In this document: positions 1 to 8,233 of the stretch, in pieces
How positions within the stretch are numbered: the first letter of the stretch is position 1
Layout of the letters: the number at the start of each line of letters is the position of its first letter
Assembly: GCA_965222855.1 (NCBI GenBank)
Contig: CBDCUL010000001.1
Location: forward strand, 62,001-126,000
Direction of reading: 5' to 3'
Length of the DNA stretch: 64,000 bases
Source of the DNA: JABABV01 sp965222855
GTDB taxonomy: Bacteria; Bacillota_I; Bacilli_A; Mycoplasmatales; JABABV01
Notes under the pieces: generated by a model
Seen by the model: only the letters and a program-made list of their open reading frames with translations
What the model was told of the DNA's origin: nothing
The model's database searches: none
Made by a program: the position numbers and the translations under genes

Positions 1-167
1 AATTGAAAATTTGAACCATCTAAATCTTCATCATTGAATAAAGTACGATATACCTCTTTAAAATAAGTATAAGACTCTTGACTTCATGAACTTCTATAAT
101 TCATAACCTGGTAACTTTGCACAGGTATGATAGATAATATTGGACTAACTAATAATAATTTAACCAT
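1..167 (-). CDS. secreted protein, N-terminal part only (cut by window edge)
   Basis: Starts at an ATG (complement of 165-167) behind a GAGAGTGA ribosome site and runs off the left edge. The first residues MVKLLLVSPILSIIPVQ form a signal peptide. The sequence is clearly paralogous to the minus-strand gene at 15778-16632 (MLKFLLVSPILATIPIQ), sharing the signal peptide and a later FKEVYRTLFNDEDL / FSEVYRTIYNDTDL block. TGA is read as Trp inside it. Function unknown; probably an exported surface or secreted protein of a lineage-specific family. Only about 55 codons are visible. Confidence 0.75.
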
Positions 168-359
168 TTATTAATTCACTCTCTTTCTTTTATAAGTGCG
201 CAATAAATATTATCATATTATTATAGACTTATGTAAAAAAGATTATTTATAAGCGCTTATTTTATATTTTAATTATTTTATTAATTAAATATTAGGTAAT
301 TTATAATCTATTTTTTATTAAAAACTATTAACTGAATTTTAGCTAATTATTAATTTACC
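168..359. other. AT-rich intergenic region upstream of the secreted-protein gene
   Basis: No open reading frame of note. The part nearest 168 should hold the promoter of the minus-strand secreted gene, but I see no convincing -35/-10 pair in this AT-rich stretch. Confidence 0.4.
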
Positions 360-392
360 AAAAGATACTCCATAAATTATGGAGTATCTTTT
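360..392. terminator. bidirectional rho-independent terminator
   Basis: Near-perfect inverted repeat: AAAAGATACTCCATAA, one-base loop, TTATGGAGTATCTTTT, with A-rich and T-rich flanks so it can work on either strand. It is the first strong terminator to the left of the CRISPR array and may end the cas13-array transcript on the minus strand. Confidence 0.7.
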
Positions 393-470
393 TATTTATT
401 TTTATTAATAATTACCTCGATTAAATTTAAATAGTAAAAGCAACCTGATTGGGTTTCTTTTTTTGTATTT

Positions 471-497
471 CTCAAATGATTATAAAAATCATTTGAG
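471..497. other. perfect hairpin abutting the CRISPR array
   Basis: CTCAAATGATT (471-481), a 5-base loop, then AATCATTTGAG (487-497): an 11-bp perfect stem ending one base before the first CRISPR repeat. It lacks a U-tract on either strand, so it is not a classical terminator. It could mark the leader or trailer end of the array or guide precursor processing. Role unknown. Confidence 0.6.
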
Positions 498-498
498 G

Positions 499-667
499 GT
501 ATCAGACAGTATATGTTTGTTACTGCACTCTGACTTACTTTTCTTTTTTAATATTTTTATTCACTGTATCAGACAGTATATGTTTGTTACTGCACTCTGA
601 CCAATGAGCACGTTGTAGTCGTTGTGATGAGGTATCAGACAGTATATGTTTGTTACTGCACTCTGAC
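499..667. CRISPR. CRISPR array: three identical 36-bp repeats, two spacers
   Basis: Repeats at 499-534, 566-601 and 632-667 are identical by eye. Each begins GTATCAGACAGT and ends ACTGCACTCTGAC on the + strand. Spacers are 535-565 (31 nt, T-rich) and 602-631 (30 nt, 14 of 30 G+C, much richer than the surroundings). The repeat ends are complementary: TCAGA pairs with TCTGA and CAGT with ACTG, with a 3-nt bulge (CAC) and an 11-nt loop, so the RNA folds into one bulged hairpin. A 36-bp repeat with a self-complementary end-to-end fold and about 30-nt spacers is typical of type VI (Cas13b-like) arrays. The last base of repeat 3 is shared with the stop codon of the adjacent HEPN-HEPN gene. No cas1/cas2 is visible. 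Direction of transcription is not certain. Confidence 0.95.
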
Positions 668-2865
668 TATTCTTTAATATTATAACCCAATACTTCTCTT
701 TGTAATTTAATTATAATATCATTAAGTAGGTCAACAGCTTTAATATTTGGAAAATATGGATTTTGTTTTTGAAGATCGTTTGTTCAAGAAACTTTTTTTA
801 TATCATTATAATTTAAATCTCTATGCATAATTAAATTTCTTAATATGATTTTTATATTTTCTTTACCATCTGTGTTTTTAGGATCTGTCCATGTCTTGCA
901 TTTATTAATTAAGTCTAATTCAATATCACTATATTTTTTGTAAAAAGATAAACAATGATTAAGATCATCGTTTGTTAATTGTGATTTATCATCTTTATAA
1001 TTGTATTTTGTATAAAGTAATAAAACAGATTTAAAAAAATAGTTATTAATAATATGATGGTTCTTATCTTTATATAAATTAGATTCTTTTTTATTATCTT
1101 GTAGTTTATTTTTAATATGATCTGATTTTAATAATTTATTATTATTATTAAAAACACTCTTTTTAAATAATTGACGATTAATTGTCTTTACTTTAGAGTT
1201 ATTTAATTTTATTAAAATTAAATAACTTAAAAATATTTTTCTATCAATAATCTTATTAAATTTTAAATCATATAAGCATTCATCTTTTAAAATTTGAGCT
1301 TCTAAATTTTCCAGTATTATTTTAGTCATTTTATATCTTCTTAATTTCCCAAATATTTCTTTTTCTTGATTATCTATAAATATAATTTTTTCTTGGTCAT
1401 TAGTTATAATAGTTTCTATATCATTTTTAATTAGTGTTTCTTTTTTATAATTACTTTTAATGTAAGTTAATAGTTTTGCACTAAAATCATCATCTTTATT
1501 TAAGTTTAATTCTTTTGCAAAATAATAGCCTACATTATAACTACCTTTATTTACCAACTCTCCTAATTTAACTATTTTTTCATAGTTGTTAAAAAATAAA
1601 TATTTTTTAACATTTTCCATAGTTGTCATAGATTCTGATCATAGTAATTTTAAATCATCACCATATTTATCTTTTGGAATCCAATCACTCATTAACACGT
1701 TTTTATTAAATCATTTTAAACCATGCTTAATTAAAAGATCTTTATTACCACTATTTTTATAACCTTCTAGCATTTTTAAAAATGCCTCTTTTGTCTTTGT
1801 GTTATAAGATGTTTGTTTATCAACATTTGGTTTATTTTTTAATATGTATGATTTAGATCTAATTTCTAATTCGTTAGGAGTAAATTTATTTAAGAAATTA
1901 GCTAACTTTTTACTATTATGTTCTGTATTTTCTATATAAAATAAAATAAGAAAATTAATTAAATTTTTTTTAAAGATAATAATATTATTTTTTCCGTTTT
2001 TAAATTTAATTAAAGAAATTTTATATTTAGGATTTTTTATTGATTTTACATCTTGATCATTTAATTGATAAAACTCAATATTGTTATATCAATTAAATTT
2101 AAATTTACTTTTTTTATCGTTCATAATAATTGATTTGAAATATCTAATTATTTGATTATACAGATGTTGTTTATTTTTTGATAAATCTATTGTTCCATTA
2201 ATAATTTCAGTTTTATTTAATATATCATTAATAGGATTAGTTTCGGGTAAAATATATTCATCTTTATCAACATCTTTATGTAATAAAATACGTTTTTTAT
2301 TTTTACAACTTAAAATATATTTAATTTCATTATAATCATCAGTATTTTTGGAAGTAGGTTTAGGAAGCTCTAATAGTAATATAGCAGAATCATATTTACT
2401 AATGAAGATTGATAAGAAAGCAATTCTAAATTTTTCAATTGATAGCTTATCTTTTAATTTAAAACTAAATAAATTTAATTTCATAAATTCTTTAAAATTT
2501 TTAATTCCAATATTTTCAAATTGATAATCTTTAGCTTCTAATTCCGTCATTTTATTGGGCATATTTATTTCTTTTTGATCTTTTTCTTGTCAAAAGTGAA
2601 CATAATAATTTCTTAAACTATTTAGATATGTTAAAATATCATTTCTAACAGTTTGATATGTATCATAAATAATTTTTATTTCATCCTGTTTTAAACTTGA
2701 TTTTGACTTTTTATTCTCCTTTACTTTCAGTCTACTTTTAATTCAATTCAACTCATTATCTAATTGGTGTAATTTATTTTTATCATTTTGTTTTTTGGGC
2801 ATTTTACCACCCATTACAAAGGCTGACATTTTTAATATTAATAAATTTTCATCTTTTTTATCCAC
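667..2865 (-). CDS. cas13: compact Cas13-like (type VI) CRISPR effector, double-HEPN RNase, 732 aa
   Basis: Continuous 732-codon frame when TGA is read as Trp (for example residues 41, 92, 259). Start is GTG at 2865-2863, preceded by GGTGAT six bases upstream, which matches the anti-SD of this genome's 16S. ATG at residue 13 is an alternative start. Two HEPN RNase motifs lie near the two ends: LRNYYVHF (R85, N86, H90) and LRNLIMHRD (R676, N677, H681), about 590 residues apart. This is the Cas13 layout, and their terminal placement most resembles Cas13b, although at 732 aa the protein is far shorter than classical Cas13b and in the range of compact Cas13 variants. The middle is Lys/Asn/Ile-rich and unfamiliar. 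The stop TAG overlaps the last base of CRISPR repeat 3, so gene and array form one locus. Expected role: crRNA-guided RNA cleavage against phage or plasmid transcripts. Cas13 assignment rests on motifs, spacing and the adjacent 36-bp array; the subtype is open. No Csx27/28-like partner is seen. Confidence 0.88.
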
Positions 2866-2917
2866 TATAAAATCACCACATTCTTAATATTATTGTTTTT
2901 GAAACATATTTAATAAT

Positions 2918-2926
2918 ATTTTAACA
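2918..2926 (-). promoter_or_regulatory. candidate extended -10 promoter for cas13
   Basis: On the minus strand TGTTAAAAT (TG-n-TAaAAT) lies about 53 nt before the GTG start. This resembles the extended -10 boxes seen elsewhere in the window. No good -35 was seen, so the call is weak. Confidence 0.3.
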
Positions 2927-2945
2927 CGAATATTCTAATTTATAC

Positions 2946-2974
2946 TTGTGTTTTTCTCGTTTTTATTGTATTAT
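2946..2974 (+). promoter_or_regulatory. promoter of tRNA-Ile/tRNA-Ala unit
   Basis: TTGTGT (2946-2951), 17-bp spacer, TATTAT (2969-2974), about 26 nt before the first tRNA base. It lies back to back with the cas13 gene. Confidence 0.65.
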
Positions 2975-2999
2975 ATCTATTGCTGGAAAAATATTATAT

Positions 3000-3076
3000 G
3001 GGACTATAGCTCAGCTGGTTAGAGCACACGCCTGATAAGCGTGAGGTCGGAGGTTCAAGTCCTCTTAGTCCCACCA
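3000..3076 (+). tRNA. tRNA-Ile (GAT)
   Basis: 77 nt including encoded CCA. Acceptor GGGACTA pairs with TAGTCCC. D-arm TAGCTCAGCTGGTTAGAGCA, anticodon loop CTGATAA with anticodon GAT, T-loop GTTCAAGTC. In most bacteria this gene sits with tRNA-Ala(TGC) in the 16S-23S spacer; here the pair stands alone, about 44 kb from the 16S genes. Confidence 0.97.
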
Positions 3077-3081
3077 TATAT

Positions 3082-3157
3082 GGGGTGGTAGCTCAATTGG
3101 TAGAGCACCTGTCTTGCACACAGGAGGTCGCAAGTTCGATTCTTGTCCGCTCCACCA
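3082..3157 (+). tRNA. tRNA-Ala (TGC)
   Basis: 76 nt including encoded CCA, five bases after tRNA-Ile. Acceptor GGGGTGG against CCGCTCC (two G-U pairs), anticodon loop CTTGCAC with anticodon TGC, T-loop GTTCGATTC. Co-transcribed with tRNA-Ile and closed by the terminator at 3172-3224. Confidence 0.97.
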
Positions 3158-3171
3158 TATCTTATATGATC

Positions 3172-3224
3172 AAAAATCGCATCTATTAATAATGAAAGAC
3201 TTATTATTAATAGATGCGATTTTT
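3172..3224 (+). terminator. terminator of the tRNA unit
   Basis: Perfect 22-bp inverted repeat AAAAATCGCATCTATTAATA.. with a 9-nt loop, its 3' arm ending in TTTTT. It begins 15 nt after tRNA-Ala. Confidence 0.85.
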
Positions 3225-3256
3225 ATATTATATATAATAGGTGTATTATTGAATCT

Positions 3257-3287
3257 AAAAAAACTAGTTAATTAACTAGTTTTTTTA
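3257..3287. terminator. palindromic terminator
   Basis: A7-CTAGTTAATTAACTAG-T7, a palindrome usable in both directions, insulating the tRNA unit from the paralogue field to the right. Confidence 0.6.
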
Positions 3288-3412
3288 TAATTATTTTAGT
3301 AATCCAAATCTATATATATTTAGCGATTAATGATGAATGCTATTTTTTAAAATATAATTTTTAATAAGACTTTTATAATATAATTTTTTAACACATTATC
3401 ATTACTATGTTA

Positions 3413-3421
3413 TGATATAAA
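3413..3421 (+). promoter_or_regulatory. extended -10 promoter
   Basis: TGATATAAA, 50 nt before the ATG at 3471. Same extended -10 form (TGnTATAAT) as upstream of many genes in this window. Confidence 0.5.
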
Positions 3422-3470
3422 TTAATTACAACATAGCACAACCCTTAAACGCATAAAGGAGAATTTTTAA

Positions 3471-4312
3471 ATGTTTTATTTATATTGAATGATTTTAACA
3501 ATATCTTACATCACTTTAATGCGCTATGCGTTTCTCAATAATAACAAAAATATTATTATTGAAAAAGATAAACAATCACATAAAAAATATGCAATATCTA
3601 AATCATTTATTTTAGCAATGTTTAAAATGTTTAGTATTATAACAATAACAATCATCATATGATCTTTACGTTATTTTGGATTTGGCTCAAAAACATTTTG
3701 ACAAGGTCATAATCTATCGCAACATATACCTATTTGATTCATATTAATAATTACTGTTTTAGCTGCTATGTGAATGACTTTCTTTTCAGTATTGAATAAA
3801 GATGATAATGCTGTTTTGTTGCAAAAAAAAAATTCACAACATTCAATAGTTATTTTTTCAGTATAACTATTCTATTATCTGCTCTTTTTTTGGGATTTAG
3901 TAATATTTGAATTTTTATAAAATCAACAAACGATTCACTAACTTCTAATAATTTTATGATATTTTTCTTTTTATCATTATTTTTACCATGAATTATACTT
4001 ACTTTTATTAAAATTATTTTTTTAATAATTTATCATTATCAATTTAAAACAGAAACTGAAACATTAAATTCTCAAGAAAGATTGAAATTTTTATGAAACA
4101 TAAAAATTTCTAACAATGATTATTTTTTAGTTTTAGAAATTTGTGCAATTTTATTTTTACCATTAGTTATTATGGGTCATTTAAATTCTCAAGTTGATAA
4201 AAATGATTTTGTTGAGCATCATTTAGTATATATTCTTATTGCTGGCTTTTTCTTTTTTGTAATTATTGATAAGAGTTTTAGAAATGATATTTTTAAAAAT
4301 AAGAAAGGATAA
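3471..4312 (+). pseudogene. multi-pass membrane protein, paralogue of 11634-12560, frameshifted at a poly-A run
   Basis: Starts MFYLYWMILTISYI after AAAGGAGAA. As read, the frame ends at a TAA around 3862-3864. Adding one A to the A10 run at 3823-3832 restores a frame to 4312 that matches the 308-aa paralogues at 11634 and 12675: an NIWIF block, FLPW, an IIYHYQFK motif and LKFLWNIKI. About six hydrophobic segments are predicted by eye. Function unknown; the family is not one I recognise. The break is either a homopolymer sequencing error, real decay, or a phase-variation switch. The downstream gene starts 5 nt after the restored stop. Confidence 0.7.
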
Positions 4313-4317
4313 TTATT

Positions 4318-4827
4318 ATGGAATATTTTTTATTTTGAATTTATGTATTAATTTTTTGTCTGAGTAATTTTATGCTATTTCACTTTTGATTATTAAGAGC
4401 ATACAAACCTAAATTATTTAGTCTTGATCGAAAAATTATTAAACAAAAAATAGAAAAACCAAGTCTTATTTTCAATAGTTTCGCCCTTTATCTATTATGA
4501 ATAATACATCGTTTGTCTTTTCGTGAAAGTACTAAAGATTATAATATAAAACTGGCTACAGAGTATAGCCCAGATAAAAAAATTAATCGTTGATCTAGAT
4601 TATTGCTTAAATCCAGAATTCTTATTTTGATATCAATCTTAATAGCATCAACTACTACAATATCAGTATTAGAAAAGCACCATAATATATCATTAGACAA
4701 TTGAAATTTCGTTTTATTAATTTTTTATTGTCAATTATGAATTTTAGGATTATCTGCATTTTGTATATTTATAAAATGCATAATATGTTATTTAATATAT
4801 ATATATATCAATATATGTATTACTTAG
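4318..4827 (+). CDS. membrane protein of the 'NGFIIFHF' paralogue family, divergent, 169 aa
   Basis: ATG follows AAAGGATAATT five bases after the preceding gene's restored stop. The N-terminal helix and LFHFWLLRAYKPKL region correspond to IFHFVFLRFFSPKNY in paralogues at 8234, 10289 and 13807. A central hydrophilic part ending NRWSRLL matches LNRWKRLP, then hydrophobic segments follow. Several Trp are TGA-coded. It is shorter than the 233-237-aa paralogues and its C-terminus is low-complexity. Function unknown; probably membrane-embedded. It pairs with the 3471 gene as members of the two families also do further right. Confidence 0.65.
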
Positions 4828-4867
4828 ATGAAAGACCCACAATGTAAGGAGACGAACAATTATAGAG

Positions 4868-4975
4868 GTGACAACGTTTTCTTTAAATACTGAAATATAT
4901 GCTTTTTCCTTATTTGCAAAAATAATGCTTCCAGTTATTATTTTTCCAGTTATTTATCTTCATATTTTTATATAA
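4868..4975 (+). CDS. tiny hydrophobic peptide, copy 1 of 3 (35 aa from GTG)
   Basis: TTFSLNTEIYAFSLFAKIML followed by a PVIIFPVIYLHIFI tail and TAA. It is clearly homologous to the peptides at 7153-7254 and 9208-9315. A GTG at 4868 gives 35 aa. An in-frame ATT at 4859 lies 7 nt after an AAGGAG site (4846-4851) and may be the true start, giving 38 aa. Short polar N-terminus and a Pro/Ile-rich membrane helix: the shape of small membrane peptides such as type I toxins, but no family match can be claimed. The terminator hairpin present after copies 2 and 3 is degraded here. Confidence 0.5.
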   Translation: MTTFSLNTEIYAFSLFAKIMLPVIIFPVIYLHIFI

Positions 4976-5294
4976 CAAACAAAAGATCTACGAATCTTAG
5001 GTACATATAATCATAAACATAGTTTTAAATTTTTTAAATCAAAAAAATAAGCAGCCTATCATTACTGTTATTAAATAAGTAAAACTAAAAAAACTTAATT
5101 AAAAATAAGTTTTTTTTATATATGATCAACTTGAATATTTTAAGTAATAATTTTTGATGATAATTTAAAACAAAGATCGACTACAACAACATCACCCATT
5201 TGATATTTTGTGTGTGTTATATACATATAATCCTAACAATTTAAATACTAATAGTCTGTAACAATTTAGTTCAACTTTAATTTAATTATAAATA
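4976..5294. other. intergenic region with terminator and decayed sequence
   Basis: No supported gene. A hairpin terminator lies at 5088-5119. On the minus strand a 28-codon frame (5140-5226, MYITHTKYQMGDVVVVDLCF...) recalls the first strand of MazF/PemK toxins, but it is far too short to be one and is more likely chance or relic. Confidence 0.4.
5088..5119 (+). terminator. rho-independent terminator
   Basis: AAAAAACTTA / TAAGTTTTTTTT hairpin with a T-tract, downstream of the small peptide gene. Confidence 0.6.
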
Positions 5295-5303
5295 TGATAT
5301 AAT
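5295..5303 (+). promoter_or_regulatory. extended -10 promoter
   Basis: TGATATAAT, a perfect extended -10 element, 60 nt upstream of the permease ATG at 5363. Confidence 0.6.
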
Positions 5304-5362
5304 TATATTTATAATTTATTTTTTAATAATAAAAAAGAACAGCAATAAGAGGTAAATATAAA

Positions 5363-7096
5363 ATGACGATTTTTAAATATAGTTTAAAAAAATATTACTT
5401 TTCACTATCAACTTGATTATTTATATTAATGGGGATTATATTAGTTAGTGGAATAACATTAAGCTTTATATCACAAGGACATAATAATTTTCTACATATA
5501 AATAATGTCGCTGATAACAAATCAGCAGTTTTAAGTGTTTACATTTTATTAACACCAATAATAGCTGCTTTTTCAAGCATCTTTTTAGTTTATAAAGTCG
5601 TGCAATTATTTCGTGATTCTCAAGATGATGGAACGATGTTGTTGATAATCACAAAACCAATATCACGTAAGAAAATATTATTTTATAAATGATTATCTTT
5701 AGCTGCTGTTTTTATGATTTATCTAATTATAATATTAGGAATTCAAACATCTTTATTATTAACGTTTGCTAAATATCCTAATTATCAAAATGATATTTTT
5801 AAAGGTTTGATAGGTGAAGTTATTACGTTATTTATTTGCTTTTTAATAAGTTCACAAATATTAATAATGTTATCTTTAAAATTTGGTTTTAGATCTTTAT
5901 TAGGAATAACTTTTATTGCTACTGTTGGGTTTAGTACTATTAGCATTCTTCAAACTACATCTTACAAACCAACTTATGACTTGGACACTCCAACTGTAGA
6001 ATTACAAAATGACGACACTACAAATAATATGCCTAGGTTTTACCATAACTTGTCTACAATGTGAAATTCTAATAATGATCAAATTACTAAATTACCCCAA
6101 TTATCTTTTAAAACAAATACTAAACATTTTGCTTTAAATAAAAAATGACAATTCAATACTCAATATCAAATGGGTCGTATGAGTAGTATGTTTTTATTAA
6201 AAAACTATCAAATAAATCAAAATTTAAAACAAGGTATTAAATCATTAGTGAAAATCACTAGTGTCAAACAAGCTAATTTTGATAATTATCAAAATAATTT
6301 ATTTTTAGATGCTGATAGTCACACAACAGTTAACAATATTGAAAGATATTTTAATAATAGCAAATATTCTAATATGAGTATTGATGATTATTTAAAACCA
6401 GCATTGAAAGATGCTCAAAGATATTTTGATAATGTCATTAATAATTTTAAACCAAATAACAATGATTATAATACGATTAATATATCAATAGTTAATTTTC
6501 ATAATTATAACTCTGGAGAATTTAGTAATAGCGCTAATAAGTTTATTAACATAATGAATCAACCAAAAGTTTTAGCACATTTATGAAATCTAGAATTTGG
6601 TAATGAAAAAGTTAATAAAACAAATTATAATTATAACTATCCTAAAGATATTAGTTATAATTATAATGCAAATACGCTTTTTAATATATTATTGAATTAT
6701 CATATGCATAAAAGCGGATTCGTTAATCTTAGTAAGAAAAAAATTACTAAGATTAATTTTTGAAATAACATGAATTTTCTTAATGATGACAAACAAGCCA
6801 ATCTAGATAATTTATTTTTACGTAATAATAATCAAGAAAAAAACATGTATATTCCTTGACAAAGCTTTACCTATTTTAGCGATAGTTTAATTAGTAATTT
6901 AATTGAGACAAACAATCCGAATGGTAAATCAACAATTCCTGATAATATCACGCCGCATCAATTAAATAAATATTTTTATCAAATTACATATCAAGATTTT
7001 GCCAACCGATATTTATTAACTGGATTTTATTTAATTCTAGGAATTACTTTATTACCTGTTAGTTACTGATGATTTAAACGCAGTGATTTTGACTAA
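5363..7096 (+). CDS. ABC-2-type transporter permease with large external loop, 577 aa
   Basis: ATG after AAGAGGTAAATATAAA. Architecture matches the permeases at 17-35 kb: N-terminal YSLKKYYFSLSTW lead-in and first membrane helix, a cytoplasmic VQLFRDSQDDGTMLLIITKP block followed by ISRKK, several helices up to about residue 200, then a hydrophilic stretch of about 330 residues, and a last helix ending YWWFKRSDFD at the C-terminus. This is the arrangement of ABC-2 membrane subunits. It would need an ATPase; the only one in the window is at 22660-23898. Seven or more Trp are TGA-coded. It is more divergent than the copies at 17-35 kb and stands alone among unrelated membrane genes. Substrate unknown. 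Confidence 0.8.
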
Positions 7097-7152
7097 TTAT
7101 AATAGATTACTATAATCAAAAATATCAGACAACAAGAATTACAGAAACTTTA

Positions 7153-7254
7153 ATGATTTCTTTAAATAGTGAAATAGTATCTTTTTCCTTCTTTTGAAAA
7201 ATAATATTTCCAATTATTATTTTTCCAATTATCTATCTTCATATTTTTATATAA
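7153..7254 (+). CDS. tiny hydrophobic peptide, copy 2 of 3 (33 aa)
   Basis: ATG-started: MISLNSEIVSFSFFWKIIFP then IIIFPIIYLHIFI. Same family as the peptides at 4868 and 9208; one Trp is TGA-coded. Its stop lies inside the 5' arm of a strong terminator hairpin, so it forms a very compact monocistronic-like unit after the permease. The ribosome site is weak. Conservation of the peptide across three sites while the surroundings decay argues that it is translated. Function unknown; membrane peptide. Confidence 0.55.
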
Positions 7255-7300
7255 CAAACAAAAGATCACTTCTACTAAAGAAAGTGATCTTTTGTTTGTT
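7253..7300. terminator. terminator fused to the small-peptide stop codon
   Basis: AACAAACAAAAGATCACTT, 10-nt loop, AAGTGATCTTTTGTTTGTT: a 19-bp perfect stem. The same hairpin follows the small peptide at 9208. Usable on both strands, so it may also end the convergent gene at 7342-7626. Confidence 0.8.
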
Positions 7301-7341
7301 AATTAAGTTTTAATTTTTTATATAGATTATGATTTATTTAA

Positions 7342-7626
7342 CTATAGACCAACTTTACCATATTTTTCTTTTTGATTTAAGAGAATAATTCTAATCATAG
7401 AATATTTAGATATTATATATATAATTAGACTTATTACTATTAAAATCAAAGCTACTGATAGTAGAAATCACCCAATTAAAAAATATTGCGGTAGCGCTTT
7501 AAAATCACTATGATAAGTTGTTATATAAACGACAGTAAAACAAGCTTGTAGTGTAATTACTAATAAAAACATTTTTAATCTAAATGTTAAATTACTTATG
7601 AGTAAACGCGTTAAACCATAGAACAT
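7342..7626 (-). CDS. small two-helix membrane protein, family C copy, 94 aa
   Basis: Starts MFYGLTRLLISNLTFRLKMF after a CAGGTTAAAATA region; one TGA-coded Trp. Two hydrophobic helices are separated by an exposed HSDFKALPQYFLI segment, then a charged tail RIILLNQKEKYGK. Homologous to the minus-strand proteins at 9415-9801 and 9842-10141 (HSDFKTTPQSFLIDWF). Function unknown; lineage-specific, found only among the A/B family membrane genes. Confidence 0.65.
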
Positions 7627-7721
7627 TATTTTAACCTGACTTTCATAATAATAACTACTTCATAATTTATTTTTAATTTTATCATAATTAATTACTAATT
7701 AATAGATTAAGGATTCATGAT

Positions 7722-7934
7722 ATGAATATTATTGGATTTTCTATTACATATATAATCGCCTTATCATTAAATGGTTTTATTATGTTCCGTTTCGTACTAT
7801 TAAGATTTTTCAACTCTCATAATTATAGCGGTAAACTTGATACTCGAACTATTGCCAATATCGGAGCAGCCGATAAAAATATTAACATTTTATTTTTCCT
7901 ACTTTTTATATTGTATAAAATAGTTTCTTTTTAA
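7722..7934 (+). CDS. truncated paralogue of the 'NGFIIFHF' membrane family, 70 aa
   Basis: The N-terminal 50 residues (LSLNGFIMFRFVLLRFFNSH, then NYSGK) match 8234, 10289 and 13807. The rest of the protein is missing and replaced by a short hydrophobic tail ending in TAA. ATG follows AAGGATTCATGAT. Likely a decayed gene left after a deletion, though the short product could still be made. Confidence 0.5.
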   Translation: MNIIGFSITYIIALSLNGFIMFRFVLLRFFNSHNYSGKLDTRTIANIGAADKNINILFFLLFILYKIVSF

Positions 7935-7991
7935 TACTATTACATATAAATAATATCATAAGCAACCTTTTATAAAAGAGTTTTCAATAAT

Positions 7992-8023
7992 AAATAAAAT
8001 ATCATATATATGATATTTTATTT
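7992..8023. terminator. palindromic terminator
   Basis: AAATAAAATATCATAT / ATATGATATTTTATTT, a perfect 32-nt palindrome in the 299-nt gap between the truncated gene and the next full paralogue. Nothing else is seen in the gap except the promoter at 8078. Confidence 0.5.
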
Positions 8024-8077
8024 ACAATTTAATTAAATTATTTTTATATTAAATATAATTTTTATCTATTAATAATA

Positions 8078-8086
8078 TGATATAAT
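8078..8086 (+). promoter_or_regulatory. extended -10 promoter
   Basis: TGATATAAT, about 148 nt before the ATG at 8234, leaving a long untranslated leader. Confidence 0.5.
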
Positions 8087-8233
8087 TTTTACTAATAAAT
8101 AAATAAGAATGAAAAAAATATTTCAACCCAGTATCCACAATATACCTTTTAAAAAACTTCTTACAAAATATTGATAATTATAAATTTACAACATCTACCA
8201 CTAAGATTATTTTTACTAAGGAAGTAATTAGTT

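Noticed and set aside
499..667. Type II (Cas9) array, given the 36-bp repeat length
   Set aside because: No RuvC/HNH effector, no tracrRNA-like anti-repeat seen near the array, and the repeat is self-complementary end to end, which fits type VI. The only adjacent gene has two HEPN motifs.
784..2562. Two separate minus-strand proteins (281 and 157 residues)
   Set aside because: They are pieces of the single 732-residue cas13 frame, split only if TGA is read as stop. The same applies to the fragmented permeases, MATE, leuS and other genes.
5140..5226. Minus-strand 28-codon frame with a MazF-like GDVVVVDL strand
   Set aside because: Much too short, no ribosome site, no downstream homology; treated as chance or relic.
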